Shown here: piece by piece, positions 44,442 through 51,952 of the stretch
Layout: each line of letters opens with the position of its first letter
Numbering within the stretch: position 1 is the stretch's first letter
Source of the DNA: Bacteroidota bacterium
Lineage (GTDB): Bacteria > Bacteroidota > Bacteroidia > Flavobacteriales > Weeksellaceae
Length of the DNA stretch: 64,000 nucleotides
Assembly (NCBI GenBank): GCA_023393915.1
Contig: JAEXBS010000047.1
Location: 124,001-188,000, forward strand
Direction of reading: 5' to 3'
Translations under genes and position numbers: made by a program
The notes under the pieces: model-generated
Seen by the model: only the letters and a program-made list of their open reading frames with translations
The model's database searches: none
What the model was told of the DNA's origin: nothing

Positions 44442-44477
44442 ATTCCGGCGAAAAGCCAACCGCTTGTTCGCCGGAAT
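44442..44477 (-). promoter_or_regulatory. Strong hairpin between atpE and atpF
   Basis: 11-bp perfect stem ATTCCGGCGAA / TTCGCCGGAAT (44442-44452 with 44467-44477), extended by AAGC/GCTT with one bulged G, loop CAACC. It lies 17 bases after the atpE stop. On the minus strand it is followed by only TTTT, so it should be at most a leaky terminator and a 3' stabiliser for atpE mRNA. Confidence 0.75.
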
Positions 44478-44493
44478 GTGCAGTAAGGATTGA

Positions 44494-44712
44494 TTACTTG
44501 ATGAAAGCACCAAAGATAATCGCAATAAGACCAGCACCTTCGATAAGACCCGCTGCAATAAGCATTGCTGCTTGAATCTTACCTGCTTGCTCTGGTTGTC
44601 TTGCGATGGCATCCATAGCGTGTCCACCGATTTTACCAATACCAAGACCTACTCCTAATACAGCAAGACCAATACCTACGTAGATAAGTCCAGCTCCAGT
44701 TGTTAAATCCAT
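44494..44712 (-). CDS. atpE: ATP synthase c subunit
   Basis: Membrane rotor ring protein. 72 aa, two hydrophobic helices joined by the polar ARQPEQ loop. The ion-binding carboxylate is Glu58 (LIEGAGLIAI); the residue after it is Gly, not the Ser/Thr that coordinates Na+ in sodium-type rings, so proton coupling is expected. Confidence 0.97.
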   Translation of the reverse strand: MDLTTGAGLIYVGIGLAVLGVGLGIGKIGGHAMDAIARQPEQAGKIQAAMLIAAGLIEGAGLIAIIFGAFIK

Positions 44713-44750
44713 AATAAAATATTTAGGTTAATAAAGTTGTTTTCTAATTT

Positions 44751-45860
44751 TTAAGCTACAATCGTATCCTTTCCTGCGCTGTCTGCATCGTTATGAGCGT
44801 GATCATGATCGTGATCTTCTACCGCCATCCCAATGTAAAGAGCAGATAATACTGTAAAAATATACGCTTGAAGAGCTGCTACTAAAAGCTCTAGCACAGA
44901 AACAAAAAGTGCTAGTGGCACAGAAGCAAGTCCTAATGCTGCATTCTTAAAGATAAATATTAAGGAGATAATAGCCAGAATCATAATGTGACCTGCCGTA
45001 ACGTTCGCGAAAAGACGCATCATTAAGGCAAAAGGTTTTGTAAGTACACCTACAATTTCAATAGGAACCATAATAGGATAAAGTGCTAAAGGAACCGGCG
45101 GCATAAAAATATGTTTCCAGTAGCTTTTGTTGGCACTGAAAAGCGTAATAACTAAAGTCACAATGGCAAGAAATGCAGTGACAGCAATATTACCCGTCAA
45201 GTTCGTTCCAAACGGAGCGAAAGGGATTAATCCAAACAGGTTATTAAACCAAATGAAAAAGAAGACCGTTAATAAATACGGCATGTATTTTTTATACTTA
45301 ACCGATCCAATATTAGGAATCGCTACTTCATCACGGATAAAAACCACTAAAGGCTCTAAAAACTTCCCAACTCCTGTTGGAATACCATTTTTATACCCAC
45401 GGGCTGCCCCTATGAAAAGTAAAAGAAGAATGATAACGGAAACAAACATACCCGCTACGTTCTTTGTTATTGAAAAATCATAAAAAACCGTATCCGAAGT
45501 TTGGCTTCCACCAATTAAGCTAAACAAAGCAGCTCTTTGAATTCCCTCTGTATTCTCAATAATTCCATGATTCATCGTGTAGCCGTCCACTACTTCACCG
45601 TGCGCTACACTGCTAGACATAAAGGTATGCCATCCGTTCTTATCTTTTAATATAATAGGAAGCGGAATGGATACATGCTTTTCATTGGGTTCTCCTTCAT
45701 TTAAGGTTAGGACATGCCATTCGTTTGCGTCTCCAATGTGGTGCATAATCATTTCCACCGCATTAAATTCTTCACCTTGGGTATCACCGGCTGCATAAGC
45801 CATACCCCCTGATAAAGTTAACAAAACGGCAAAAAAGAAAGATGAAAATCTCTTAATCAT
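44751..45860 (-). CDS. atpB: ATP synthase a subunit
   Basis: Proton-channel subunit. 369 aa: signal-like segment (MIKRFSSFFFAVLLTLSGGMAYAAG), an extra periplasmic region of roughly 100 residues found in Bacteroidetes, then the membrane domain with the essential Arg in MMRLFANVTAGHI. Unusual histidine/aspartate-rich C-terminal tail (EDHDHDHAHNDADSAGKD). A perfect -7 box lies 20 bases upstream, so atpB and the following genes can be expressed independently of the small upstream gene. Confidence 0.94.
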   Translation of the reverse strand: MIKRFSSFFFAVLLTLSGGMAYAAGDTQGEEFNAVEMIMHHIGDANEWHVLTLNEGEPNEKHVSIPLPIILKDKNGWHTFMSSSVAHGEVVDGYTMNHGIIENTEGIQRAALFSLIGGSQTSDTVFYDFSITKNVAGMFVSVIILLLLFIGAARGYKNGIPTGVGKFLEPLVVFIRDEVAIPNIGSVKYKKYMPYLLTVFFFIWFNNLFGLIPFAPFGTNLTGNIAVTAFLAIVTLVITLFSANKSYWKHIFMPPVPLALYPIMVPIEIVGVLTKPFALMMRLFANVTAGHIMILAIISLIFIFKNAALGLASVPLALFVSVLELLVAALQAYIFTVLSALYIGMAVEDHDHDHAHNDADSAGKDTIVA

Positions 45861-45880
45861 GGTACATTTTTATCGGTTTG

Positions 45881-45888
45881 CAAATATA
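45881..45888 (-). promoter_or_regulatory. -7 box (TATATTTG) for atpB
   Basis: Minus-strand TATATTTG, perfect TAnnTTTG, between the small membrane protein gene and atpB. Confidence 0.6.
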
Positions 45889-45930
45889 TCGATTAAATTG
45901 CATTTAGCCAATACGAATACTTGATATTTG

Positions 45931-46200
45931 TCATAATTTGTTAAGCTCCCTAACCACAGCAAAATAGAGAAAAAAAGTACAAACAAGAAACAGAGCAAGT
46001 ACCCAAAGAAAATATTCGAGATTCTTAGGCACTACTGAAAGAACAACAATTGCCCAAACGATATCCTTTAATAAATTTAATCCAAAAAATTTTAGTCCAC
46101 TATTCTCCCCTTTCTTAAGCACATAAAAAAACACGAGATACAAAGCCCCATTAATCAACAATAAGGATAAAAATAGATACAAAATAAGCGTCCAATCCAC
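45931..46200 (-). CDS. Small membrane protein upstream of atpB (AtpI-like position)
   Basis: 89 aa with three predicted membrane helices (YLFLSLLLINGALYLVFFYVL, NLLKDIVWAIVVLSVV, LWVLALFLVCTFFLYFAVV). The GTG start is four bases after a near-consensus -7 box (TATTTTAG). Position at the head of the atp cluster suggests an AtpI-like assembly or Mg-uptake helper, but I see no sequence motif proving it. Confidence 0.6.
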   Translation of the reverse strand: MDWTLILYLFLSLLLINGALYLVFFYVLKKGENSGLKFFGLNLLKDIVWAIVVLSVVPKNLEYFLWVLALFLVCTFFLYFAVVRELNKL

Positions 46201-46240
46201 AGCGCTAAAATAAGAAGTTTTCTAGATTATTTTAAATCCT

Positions 46241-46248
46241 TATTTTTG
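46241..46248 (+). promoter_or_regulatory. -7 box (TATTTTTG) for ffh
   Basis: Perfect consensus, 21 bases before the ffh ATG; it also rules out the upstream TTG at 46246 as the start. Confidence 0.6.
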
Positions 46249-46269
46249 CAGTCCTTAATACCCATTTCT

Positions 46270-47628
46270 ATGTTTCAAAGTTTACAAGAAAAATTAGATA
46301 AAGCTTTACATAATATTCAAGGTCGCGGTAAAATCACCGAGATTAACGTGGCCGAAACCGTCAAAGAAATCAGAAGAGCTTTGGTGGATGCCGACGTGAA
46401 CTACAAGGTTGCCAAAGACCTAACAAAAAGGGTTCAAGAGAAAGCTATTGGTCAAAACGTATTAACAAGTCTTACTCCTGGCCAACTCATGACCAAAATT
46501 GTTCATGACGAACTGGTGGACCTAATGGGAAGAACTCAGGAAGGTATTAATCTATCTTCCAAACCCTCCGTTATTTTAATTGCTGGTTTACAAGGTTCAG
46601 GGAAAACGACATTCTCAGGAAAACTTGCAAATTATCTAAAAACCAAGCGTTCAAAAAAACCACTTCTTGTTGCTTGTGACGTTTATCGTCCTGCAGCTGT
46701 AAATCAGCTTAAAGTTCTTGGGGAGCAGATTAATGTTCCTGTTTACTCCGAAGAAGGAGCGACCAATCCTTCTGCTATCGCAGAAAATGCAGTGAAGCAT
46801 GCGAAACAAAACGGTCACGATGTCGTGATCGTCGATACGGCAGGTCGTTTGGCTATTGACGAACAAATGATGAACGAAATTAAATCCGTTCATTACTTTA
46901 TCAAGCCTGATGAAACCCTTTTCGTAGTTGATTCCATGACCGGTCAAGATGCTGTTAATACCGCTAAAGCCTTTAATGACGCTTTAAATTTCAACGGAGT
47001 AGTTTTAACGAAACTTGATGGGGATACGCGAGGAGGAGCTGCACTTACTATTAGGAGTGTTGTAGATAAACCAATAAAGTTCATTTCCACTGGTGAAAAG
47101 ATGGAAGCTCTTGATCTTTTCTACCCGGAAAGGATGGCGGACCGTATTTTAGGAATGGGAGACGTGGTTTCTTTAGTTGAACGTGCGCAAGAACAGTTCG
47201 ATGAAGAGGAAGCTAAAAAACTTCATAAAAAAATTGCTAAAAACGAATTTGGCTTTGACGACTTCTTGAAACAAATCAATCAAATCAAAAAAATGGGGAA
47301 CATGAAAGATTTGATGGGAATGATTCCTGGTGTAGGAAAAGCTATTAAAGATGTTGAGATTTCCGATGATGCTTTCAAACATATCGAAGCCATTATCTAT
47401 TCGATGACTCCTGAAGAAAGACGCAAGCCCTCATTAATTAATATGAGTAGAAAGAAAAGAATTGCTAGCGGAGCAGGAAGAAAACTCGAAGATGTAAATC
47501 AACTCATGAAGCAGTTTGAACAAATGGGGAAAATGATGAAGATGATGCAAGGTCCTCAAGGGAAACAAATGATGCAAATGATGAGTAAAATGGGCGGAGG
47601 CCAAGGTTTCCCAGGAATGGGTCGATAG
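46270..47628 (+). CDS. ffh: Signal recognition particle protein Ffh
   Basis: Co-translational targeting GTPase. ATG 46270 (MFQSLQEKLDKALHNIQGRGKITE) is the family start; 452 aa. Seen: N domain, G1 GLQGSGKTTFSGKLA, DVYRPAAVNQL, DTAGRLAID, TKLDGDTRGGAAL, and a methionine-rich M domain ending in QMGKMMKMMQGPQGKQMMQM. Standard length; 4.5S RNA is not in the window. Confidence 0.96.
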   Translation: MFQSLQEKLDKALHNIQGRGKITEINVAETVKEIRRALVDADVNYKVAKDLTKRVQEKAIGQNVLTSLTPGQLMTKIVHDELVDLMGRTQEGINLSSKPSVILIAGLQGSGKTTFSGKLANYLKTKRSKKPLLVACDVYRPAAVNQLKVLGEQINVPVYSEEGATNPSAIAENAVKHAKQNGHDVVIVDTAGRLAIDEQMMNEIKSVHYFIKPDETLFVVDSMTGQDAVNTAKAFNDALNFNGVVLTKLDGDTRGGAALTIRSVVDKPIKFISTGEKMEALDLFYPERMADRILGMGDVVSLVERAQEQFDEEEAKKLHKKIAKNEFGFDDFLKQINQIKKMGNMKDLMGMIPGVGKAIKDVEISDDAFKHIEAIIYSMTPEERRKPSLINMSRKKRIASGAGRKLEDVNQLMKQFEQMGKMMKMMQGPQGKQMMQMMSKMGGGQGFPGMGR

Positions 47629-47657
47629 ACTTCATTACACTTTTAATTACAATAGAA

Positions 47658-47683
47658 AAGCGGACTCTAATAAGGGTCCGCTT
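47658..47683. terminator. Terminator between convergent ffh and phoH
   Basis: About 10-bp stem AAGCGGACTC / GGGTCCGCTT (one G-U pair), loop TAATAA. The plus strand lacks a T run; the minus strand continues TTTTCTATT, so it fits phoH termination best. Confidence 0.7.
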
Positions 47684-47718
47684 GATATTTGTAAAAAGAA
47701 TAATGCGCTGCGCAGACT

Positions 47719-48678
47719 TTACTCATCTCTCATTCTCTTTTCTTCCGTATTGTAGGCATTAATGATTTTCTTTACAACAGGGTGACGTACCACATCTTCT
47801 TCCGTTAAATGAACAAAACCAATTTCTTTTACATCTCGTAGAATTCTCATCGCTTCCCTTAAACCCGATTTTTGTCTTAAGGGTAAATCCACTTGACTTG
47901 GGTCACCCGTAATAATGAATTTAGCATTCATTCCCATCCTAGTTAAGAACATTTTCATTTGAGAATGGGTAGTGTTTTGCGCTTCATCAAGAATCACAAA
48001 AGCTTCGTCTAAGGTTCGCCCTCTCATAAAAGCAAGCGGAGCAACTTCTATTACTTTTTTCTCCATATAGCCTTCCAGCTTCTCATTAGGAAACATATCC
48101 CTCAAAGCATCGTAAAGTGGCTGTAAATACGGATCCAATTTCTCTTTAAGATCGCCAGGTAAAAATCCTAAGCTCTCCCCTGCCTCAACGGCCGGTCGCG
48201 TTAGAATAATGCGCTTGACTTCTTTATTTCTTAATGCTCGAGCAGCTAGGGCCACGCTCGTATAGGTCTTACCGGTTCCAGCTGGACCAATAGCAAATAC
48301 CATATCTTTCTTTTCCGTTTCGTAAACCAGCTTTTTAAGATTGGAAGTTTTAGCTTTAATTACTTTACCATTTACTCCTTTAACAATGATGTCTTGATCA
48401 AATACCAATTTCTTTTCATTTTCATCTTTTATTTTAAGGATATTTTCCACGTCCTTTACGGTAATGGAATTATTATCCGAAATAAAAGCCACTAAATCAT
48501 CGAGCTTCTCCTTAAGAACATCGAGTGCTTCTTGGTTACCCATCGCGAACACAAAGTGGTCCCGACCTGTAATTTTTAATGTAGGAAAACTACTCTTTAG
48601 TAAGTTGAAATTTTGGTTCTGTACACCATAAAACTCCTTAATATTTATACCAGAGATTTCGTAATTGAGTTCAAACAT
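47719..48678 (-). CDS. PhoH-like ATPase
   Basis: PhoH/YbeZ-type RNA-associated ATPase. ATG 48678 (MFELNYEISGINIKEFYG) is preferred over a longer frame from 48729; 319 aa. Seen: KH-like N domain, Walker A GPAGTGKTYTSVALAAR, TRPAVEAGESLGFLPGDLKEKLDPY, FVILDEAQNTTHSQMKMFLTRMG and ITGDPSQVDLP. Partner ybeY is not nearby. Divergent from the adenosyltransferase-family gene. Confidence 0.92.
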   Translation of the reverse strand: MFELNYEISGINIKEFYGVQNQNFNLLKSSFPTLKITGRDHFVFAMGNQEALDVLKEKLDDLVAFISDNNSITVKDVENILKIKDENEKKLVFDQDIIVKGVNGKVIKAKTSNLKKLVYETEKKDMVFAIGPAGTGKTYTSVALAARALRNKEVKRIILTRPAVEAGESLGFLPGDLKEKLDPYLQPLYDALRDMFPNEKLEGYMEKKVIEVAPLAFMRGRTLDEAFVILDEAQNTTHSQMKMFLTRMGMNAKFIITGDPSQVDLPLRQKSGLREAMRILRDVKEIGFVHLTEEDVVRHPVVKKIINAYNTEEKRMRDE

Positions 48679-48782
48679 AAATTCGTATAAGTAATAATGA
48701 TTTAAATGTATGAAAAAAAACAACTCCAAAGGAAGAAGTTTTTGTTACGAAATAAAGGTTTTCACTCTTGCTCTAATTTTCT

Positions 48783-48790
48783 TATTTTTG
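48783..48790 (+). promoter_or_regulatory. -7 box (TATTTTTG) four bases before a start codon
   Basis: Perfect consensus for the gene at 48795; a transcript starting 5-7 nt downstream would be leaderless. Confidence 0.6.
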
Positions 48791-48794
48791 CGCT

Positions 48795-49625
48795 ATGTCA
48801 GTTATAACGCTCACTTCGGATTTTGGGATCGTCGATTATCGCATTGCAGCACTTAAAGGAAGTATTCTAAGTCAGAAATTAGAAGCCACAATAGTTGACA
48901 TTACGCACGAAGTTGAAGCCTTTAACTTATTGCAAACCGCCTATATCGTTCGTGGTGCTTACAAACACTTTCCAAAAGGTAGTGTGCACGTTATTGCTGT
49001 AGATTCATCTTATTCAAAACACGTACGAAATATATTATACAAAGCTGATGGTCATTACTTCCTCGCGGCTGATAACGGAGTGTTAGGACTGATTTTTTTT
49101 GATATAAAGCCTGAAGCTGTTTACGAGATCACTTTAAACAACCGCTTCGATGACCAAGTTCAATCGGTTGCCACGGATATTTTCTCGCCCAGCGCTGTAC
49201 ACCTTCTCAATGGAGGACTACCTGAAGTTATTGGACGAAAAATAAAAAACCCAAAAGAAGTGTCCTTCACAAGAGCTGTACATAACGAAAGTGAACAAAT
49301 GATTATTGGAGAGGTTATGTATATCGACAATTTCGGCAATCTCGTTTCTAACATTGGGAAGAAATTTTTTGAGAAAATTGCGATTAATCATAAAAGCTAT
49401 ACCATTCGTTTCAGAAATTTGTCGCTTCAGAAAATCCACAATCATGCTACCGAGTTCATTACCGACTGGAAAAACGAGCGAGAATACCACGGAAAGGCAG
49501 TAGCTGTTTATAATGAGGCCGATCTTTTAGAACTTTGTATTTATAAAGGCAACAAGAAAAATGGAGCAAAGACTCTGTTTGGACTTAATGTCGGAGAGAA
49601 CATCTATATTGAATTCTTTGATTAG
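48795..49625 (+). CDS. SAM hydroxide adenosyltransferase-family protein (DUF62)
   Basis: Homologue of enzymes that split S-adenosylmethionine to adenosine and methionine with hydroxide, related to fluorinase and chlorinase. 276 aa. Seen: ITLTSDFGIVDYRIAALKG, DITHEVEAFNLLQTAYIVR, VHVIAVDSSYS, FLAADNGVLGLI and YIDNFGNLVSN, the conserved blocks. No halogenation signature can be judged by eye; the physiological role is poorly known. Confidence 0.88.
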   Translation: MSVITLTSDFGIVDYRIAALKGSILSQKLEATIVDITHEVEAFNLLQTAYIVRGAYKHFPKGSVHVIAVDSSYSKHVRNILYKADGHYFLAADNGVLGLIFFDIKPEAVYEITLNNRFDDQVQSVATDIFSPSAVHLLNGGLPEVIGRKIKNPKEVSFTRAVHNESEQMIIGEVMYIDNFGNLVSNIGKKFFEKIAINHKSYTIRFRNLSLQKIHNHATEFITDWKNEREYHGKAVAVYNEADLLELCIYKGNKKNGAKTLFGLNVGENIYIEFFD

Positions 49626-49656
49626 AACACCCCAACTAATAAATACCTGATCGCTT

Positions 49657-50226
49657 ATGCTTTATCTTATTTTAAAAGCACTTCATATCATCTTTATGGT
49701 AAGTTATTTTGCCGGACTCTTCTATTTGGTTCGACTCTTTGTATACTATAAGGATACAGAAGGTTTTGAAAAAGAGAAAAGCGATACCTTAAGAGAACAG
49801 TACGTATTTATGATTTCTAGGCTTTGGCGCATAATTACAGTACCGGCATTTTGGTTAATGCTTATCTTTGGTCTAGGAATGCTTTTTTATCATTTCCCTA
49901 ACTTTCCCCTATTAAGCCTCGAACCTATTTCTTGGTTCTATATCAAAATCTTGTTCCTTCTCGGACTCTTTATCTACCACGACTGGTGTGGAAAATTAGT
50001 TAAGAAACTAGAGAAAAAAGAACTTTCACCTCTTTCCTACTCTACTATTCAGTTAAGACAGTTGAACGAAATCGCTACTTTTATTCTATTTCTAGTTGTC
50101 TTTACCGTCATCTTTAAAGCTGCTCTTTTTCAATATTGGTGGCAATTACTTTTAGGATTTATTGCCATTGTTCTCTTAATTACCTTCACTGTAAAAGCCG
50201 TTAATAGGAATAAAAAATCAAAGTAA
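49657..50226 (+). CDS. HemJ/CopD-like membrane protein
   Basis: 189 aa, five or so membrane helices. The N-terminal LKALHIIFMVSYFAGLFYLVRLFVY with its conserved His, and YIKILFLLGLFIYHDWC, fit the HemJ protoporphyrinogen oxidase (UPF0093) pattern, so conversion of protoporphyrinogen IX to protoporphyrin IX is likely. No heme genes are adjacent. Convergent, four bases from the next gene. Confidence 0.75.
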   Translation: MLYLILKALHIIFMVSYFAGLFYLVRLFVYYKDTEGFEKEKSDTLREQYVFMISRLWRIITVPAFWLMLIFGLGMLFYHFPNFPLLSLEPISWFYIKILFLLGLFIYHDWCGKLVKKLEKKELSPLSYSTIQLRQLNEIATFILFLVVFTVIFKAALFQYWWQLLLGFIAIVLLITFTVKAVNRNKKSK

Positions 50227-50230
50227 ACCA

Positions 50231-50659
50231 CTAAATATCTTTGATGATATCTTCGTATTCATAAAAAAACTGCTCTGCTGAGTCCATTTTTTCATAAAAG
50301 AATTCAAAGATTTTTCTCCAATCTTCTTTTCTGAAAATAGAAACGTCATTAAGTTCAATCCAAAATCTTGCGATTTTTTTTCCATTCTCTAAAGTGATCT
50401 CTGGGGACTTCTCCAAAGAACCCCAAGATTCAACAAGTAAATCTTCCAGTGACCATAATTTGTTGTAGTACTTCTCAAGAAGCTCGGGATCATTCATTTC
50501 GAGATCAAAGGAAACATGAGCTTTCTTCGCATCTGCATAAAACTTTAGAGAAAAATCTTTAATTCTCGTATTATACAATAGCCACTTTCTTGGAAAAGAT
50601 TTTCCAAACGCGATCCAGAATTCACTTTTTATTTTTTTTGCCTCTTCTTTTTTAAACAT
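50231..50659 (-). CDS. DUF4268-type protein
   Basis: 142 aa soluble protein: FKKEEAKKIKSEFWIAFGKS, WLLYNTRIKDFSLKFYADAKKAHVSFDLE and WRKIFEFFYEKMDSAEQFFYEY match my memory of the DUF4268 family. Function unknown; related domains occur next to nucleases but nothing of that kind is here. Confidence 0.65.
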   Translation of the reverse strand: MFKKEEAKKIKSEFWIAFGKSFPRKWLLYNTRIKDFSLKFYADAKKAHVSFDLEMNDPELLEKYYNKLWSLEDLLVESWGSLEKSPEITLENGKKIARFWIELNDVSIFRKEDWRKIFEFFYEKMDSAEQFFYEYEDIIKDI

Positions 50660-50742
50660 GATTCATATCACTTGTAAAAGGTAAAAATACAGATTTATTG
50701 GTGAGTTATAGAACCAGAACCTCCAAGGCGCAATAAATTGTC

Positions 50743-50750
50743 TATTTTTG
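50743..50750 (+). promoter_or_regulatory. -7 box (TATTTTTG) for the Rrf2 gene, four bases from the start
   Basis: Perfect consensus; predicts a leaderless mRNA. Confidence 0.6.
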
Positions 50751-50754
50751 TGCT

Positions 50755-51168
50755 ATGCTGTCGAAAAAATCACAATATGCATTTAAGGCCCTCTCCTATT
50801 TGGTCGATCACAGAGGGATAGGCCCTGTATCCATTGCCTCCATATCGGAGTCTATGCAAATTCCGCTAAAATTCCTTGAAAGCATACTATTAGAACTTAG
50901 AAAAGCAGAAATTCTAGAAAGCAAAAAAGGAAAAGGTGGTGGCTATTATTTGTCGCGCTGCCCTTCTGAGGTCTCCTTAGCCACTGTCATTCGACTCGTC
51001 AATGGACCCATTGCTCTACTTCCTTGCGTAAGTCTCAATTTTTATCAGACCTGTGAAAACTGCAATGAAGCATTTTGTTCCCTTCATAAAGTACTGGTAG
51101 AGGTTCGTGACGCTTCCCTTTCTATCCTTGAAAACAAAACACTGCTAGACCTTTCCACCTTGCGTTAA
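50755..51168 (+). CDS. Rrf2-family regulator next to sulfate assimilation genes
   Basis: 137 aa winged-helix protein of the Rrf2 family (IscR, CymR, NsrR). N-terminal HTH (YAFKALSYLVDHRGIGPVSIASISESM), wing KGKGGGYYLSR, and a C-terminal cysteine cluster Cys91, Cys100, Cys103, Cys108 with His111 (PCVSLNFYQTCENCNEAFCSLH). The spacing differs from IscR (92-98-104), but an Fe-S or thiol sensor is plausible. It sits 76 bases upstream of cysH in the same orientation and likely controls the cys operon as a CysH-pathway repressor. Confidence 0.85.
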   Translation: MLSKKSQYAFKALSYLVDHRGIGPVSIASISESMQIPLKFLESILLELRKAEILESKKGKGGGYYLSRCPSEVSLATVIRLVNGPIALLPCVSLNFYQTCENCNEAFCSLHKVLVEVRDASLSILENKTLLDLSTLR

Positions 51169-51188
51169 ATCAAACTTAAGCATAGTCT

Positions 51189-51226
51189 ACCTACTTTGTA
51201 GGTTTTTAATTAAATGATTACCTTTG
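51189..51226 (+). promoter_or_regulatory. cysH promoter with a dyad over its -33 element
   Basis: -33 TTTG (51195-51198) and -7 TACCTTTG (51219-51226) are 20 bp apart. The -33 box is the centre of a perfect dyad ACCTAC-TTT-GTAGGT (51189-51203), a plausible operator for the adjacent Rrf2 protein. The same dyad followed by TTTTT could also be a weak terminator for the Rrf2 gene. Confidence 0.6.
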
Positions 51227-51244
51227 CAGAGCAAGAAACTCTTT

Positions 51245-51934
51245 ATGTTGGATCAAGAATTAATCAAGAAATTGGAGCAGAGTTCTCTTATCGAGGGACT
51301 TAAATTAATTTGTACTCACTTCCCTAGCGGCGTGAGATTCTCTAGTTCATTAGGGCAAGAAGACCAGGTCTTGACCGATGCCATTTTCAAAAATGATCTT
51401 CCTATTGATATTTTCACCCTAGACACAGGAAGACTCTTCAATGAGCATTATGAACTTCTTGCAAAAAACAAGTCACTTTACAAAAAGTCAATCCAACTTT
51501 ATTTTCCTGATGCAAGCGACGTAGAAAAGTATGTTGCAAGCAAAGGAATTAATGGATTTTATCATTCGGTTGAAAACCGTAAAGAATGTTGTTTCATTAG
51601 AAAGGTAAAGCCGTTAGAAAGAGCACTTCAAGGAACTTCAGTATGGATTACTGGTCTACGTAAAGAGCAGAGCGAAAACCGAGAGCACATGCCAATCATA
51701 GAATGGGATGAGCAAAGGAAGCTCTACAAATACAATCCCTTACTTCATTGGAGTTACCAAGATGTTTTAGACTATTTAGAATCCCATAAAGTTCCAGAAC
51801 TTTCCCTTCATAAAGAAGGGTACATCAGTGTAGGATGTCAGCCTTGTACCCGAAAAATTTTTGAAGGTGAAAATCCTAGGGCTGGAAGATGGTGGTGGGA
51901 AAATTCACATAAAGAATGCGGACTGCATTCCTAA
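51245..51934 (+). CDS. cysH: Assimilatory APS reductase
   Basis: Reduces adenylylsulfate to sulfite using thioredoxin. ATG 51245; the TTG at 51224 is inside the -7 box. 229 aa. Besides the SSSLGQEDQVL PP-loop-like motif it has Cys115-Cys116 and Cys198-x-x-Cys201, the [4Fe-4S] ligands that mark APS (not PAPS) reductases, plus the catalytic Cys225 in KECGLH. This agrees with the absence of an APS kinase in the operon. First of cysH-cysD-cysN-transporter fusion. Confidence 0.92.
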   Translation: MLDQELIKKLEQSSLIEGLKLICTHFPSGVRFSSSLGQEDQVLTDAIFKNDLPIDIFTLDTGRLFNEHYELLAKNKSLYKKSIQLYFPDASDVEKYVASKGINGFYHSVENRKECCFIRKVKPLERALQGTSVWITGLRKEQSENREHMPIIEWDEQRKLYKYNPLLHWSYQDVLDYLESHKVPELSLHKEGYISVGCQPCTRKIFEGENPRAGRWWWENSHKECGLHS

Positions 51935-51952
51935 TTCAATAATACAATTTTT

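Noticed and set aside
46246..46269. Upstream TTG start for ffh, and similar upstream starts for rplI, cysH, lysS, phoH and the NUDIX gene
   Set aside because: These codons fall in or next to -7 boxes or give N-termini that do not fit the families; the downstream ATG does.
48795..49625. Fluorinase or chlorinase activity for the SAM-dependent protein
   Set aside because: The general DUF62 blocks are present, but I cannot identify a halide-site signature; the common hydrolase role is more likely.
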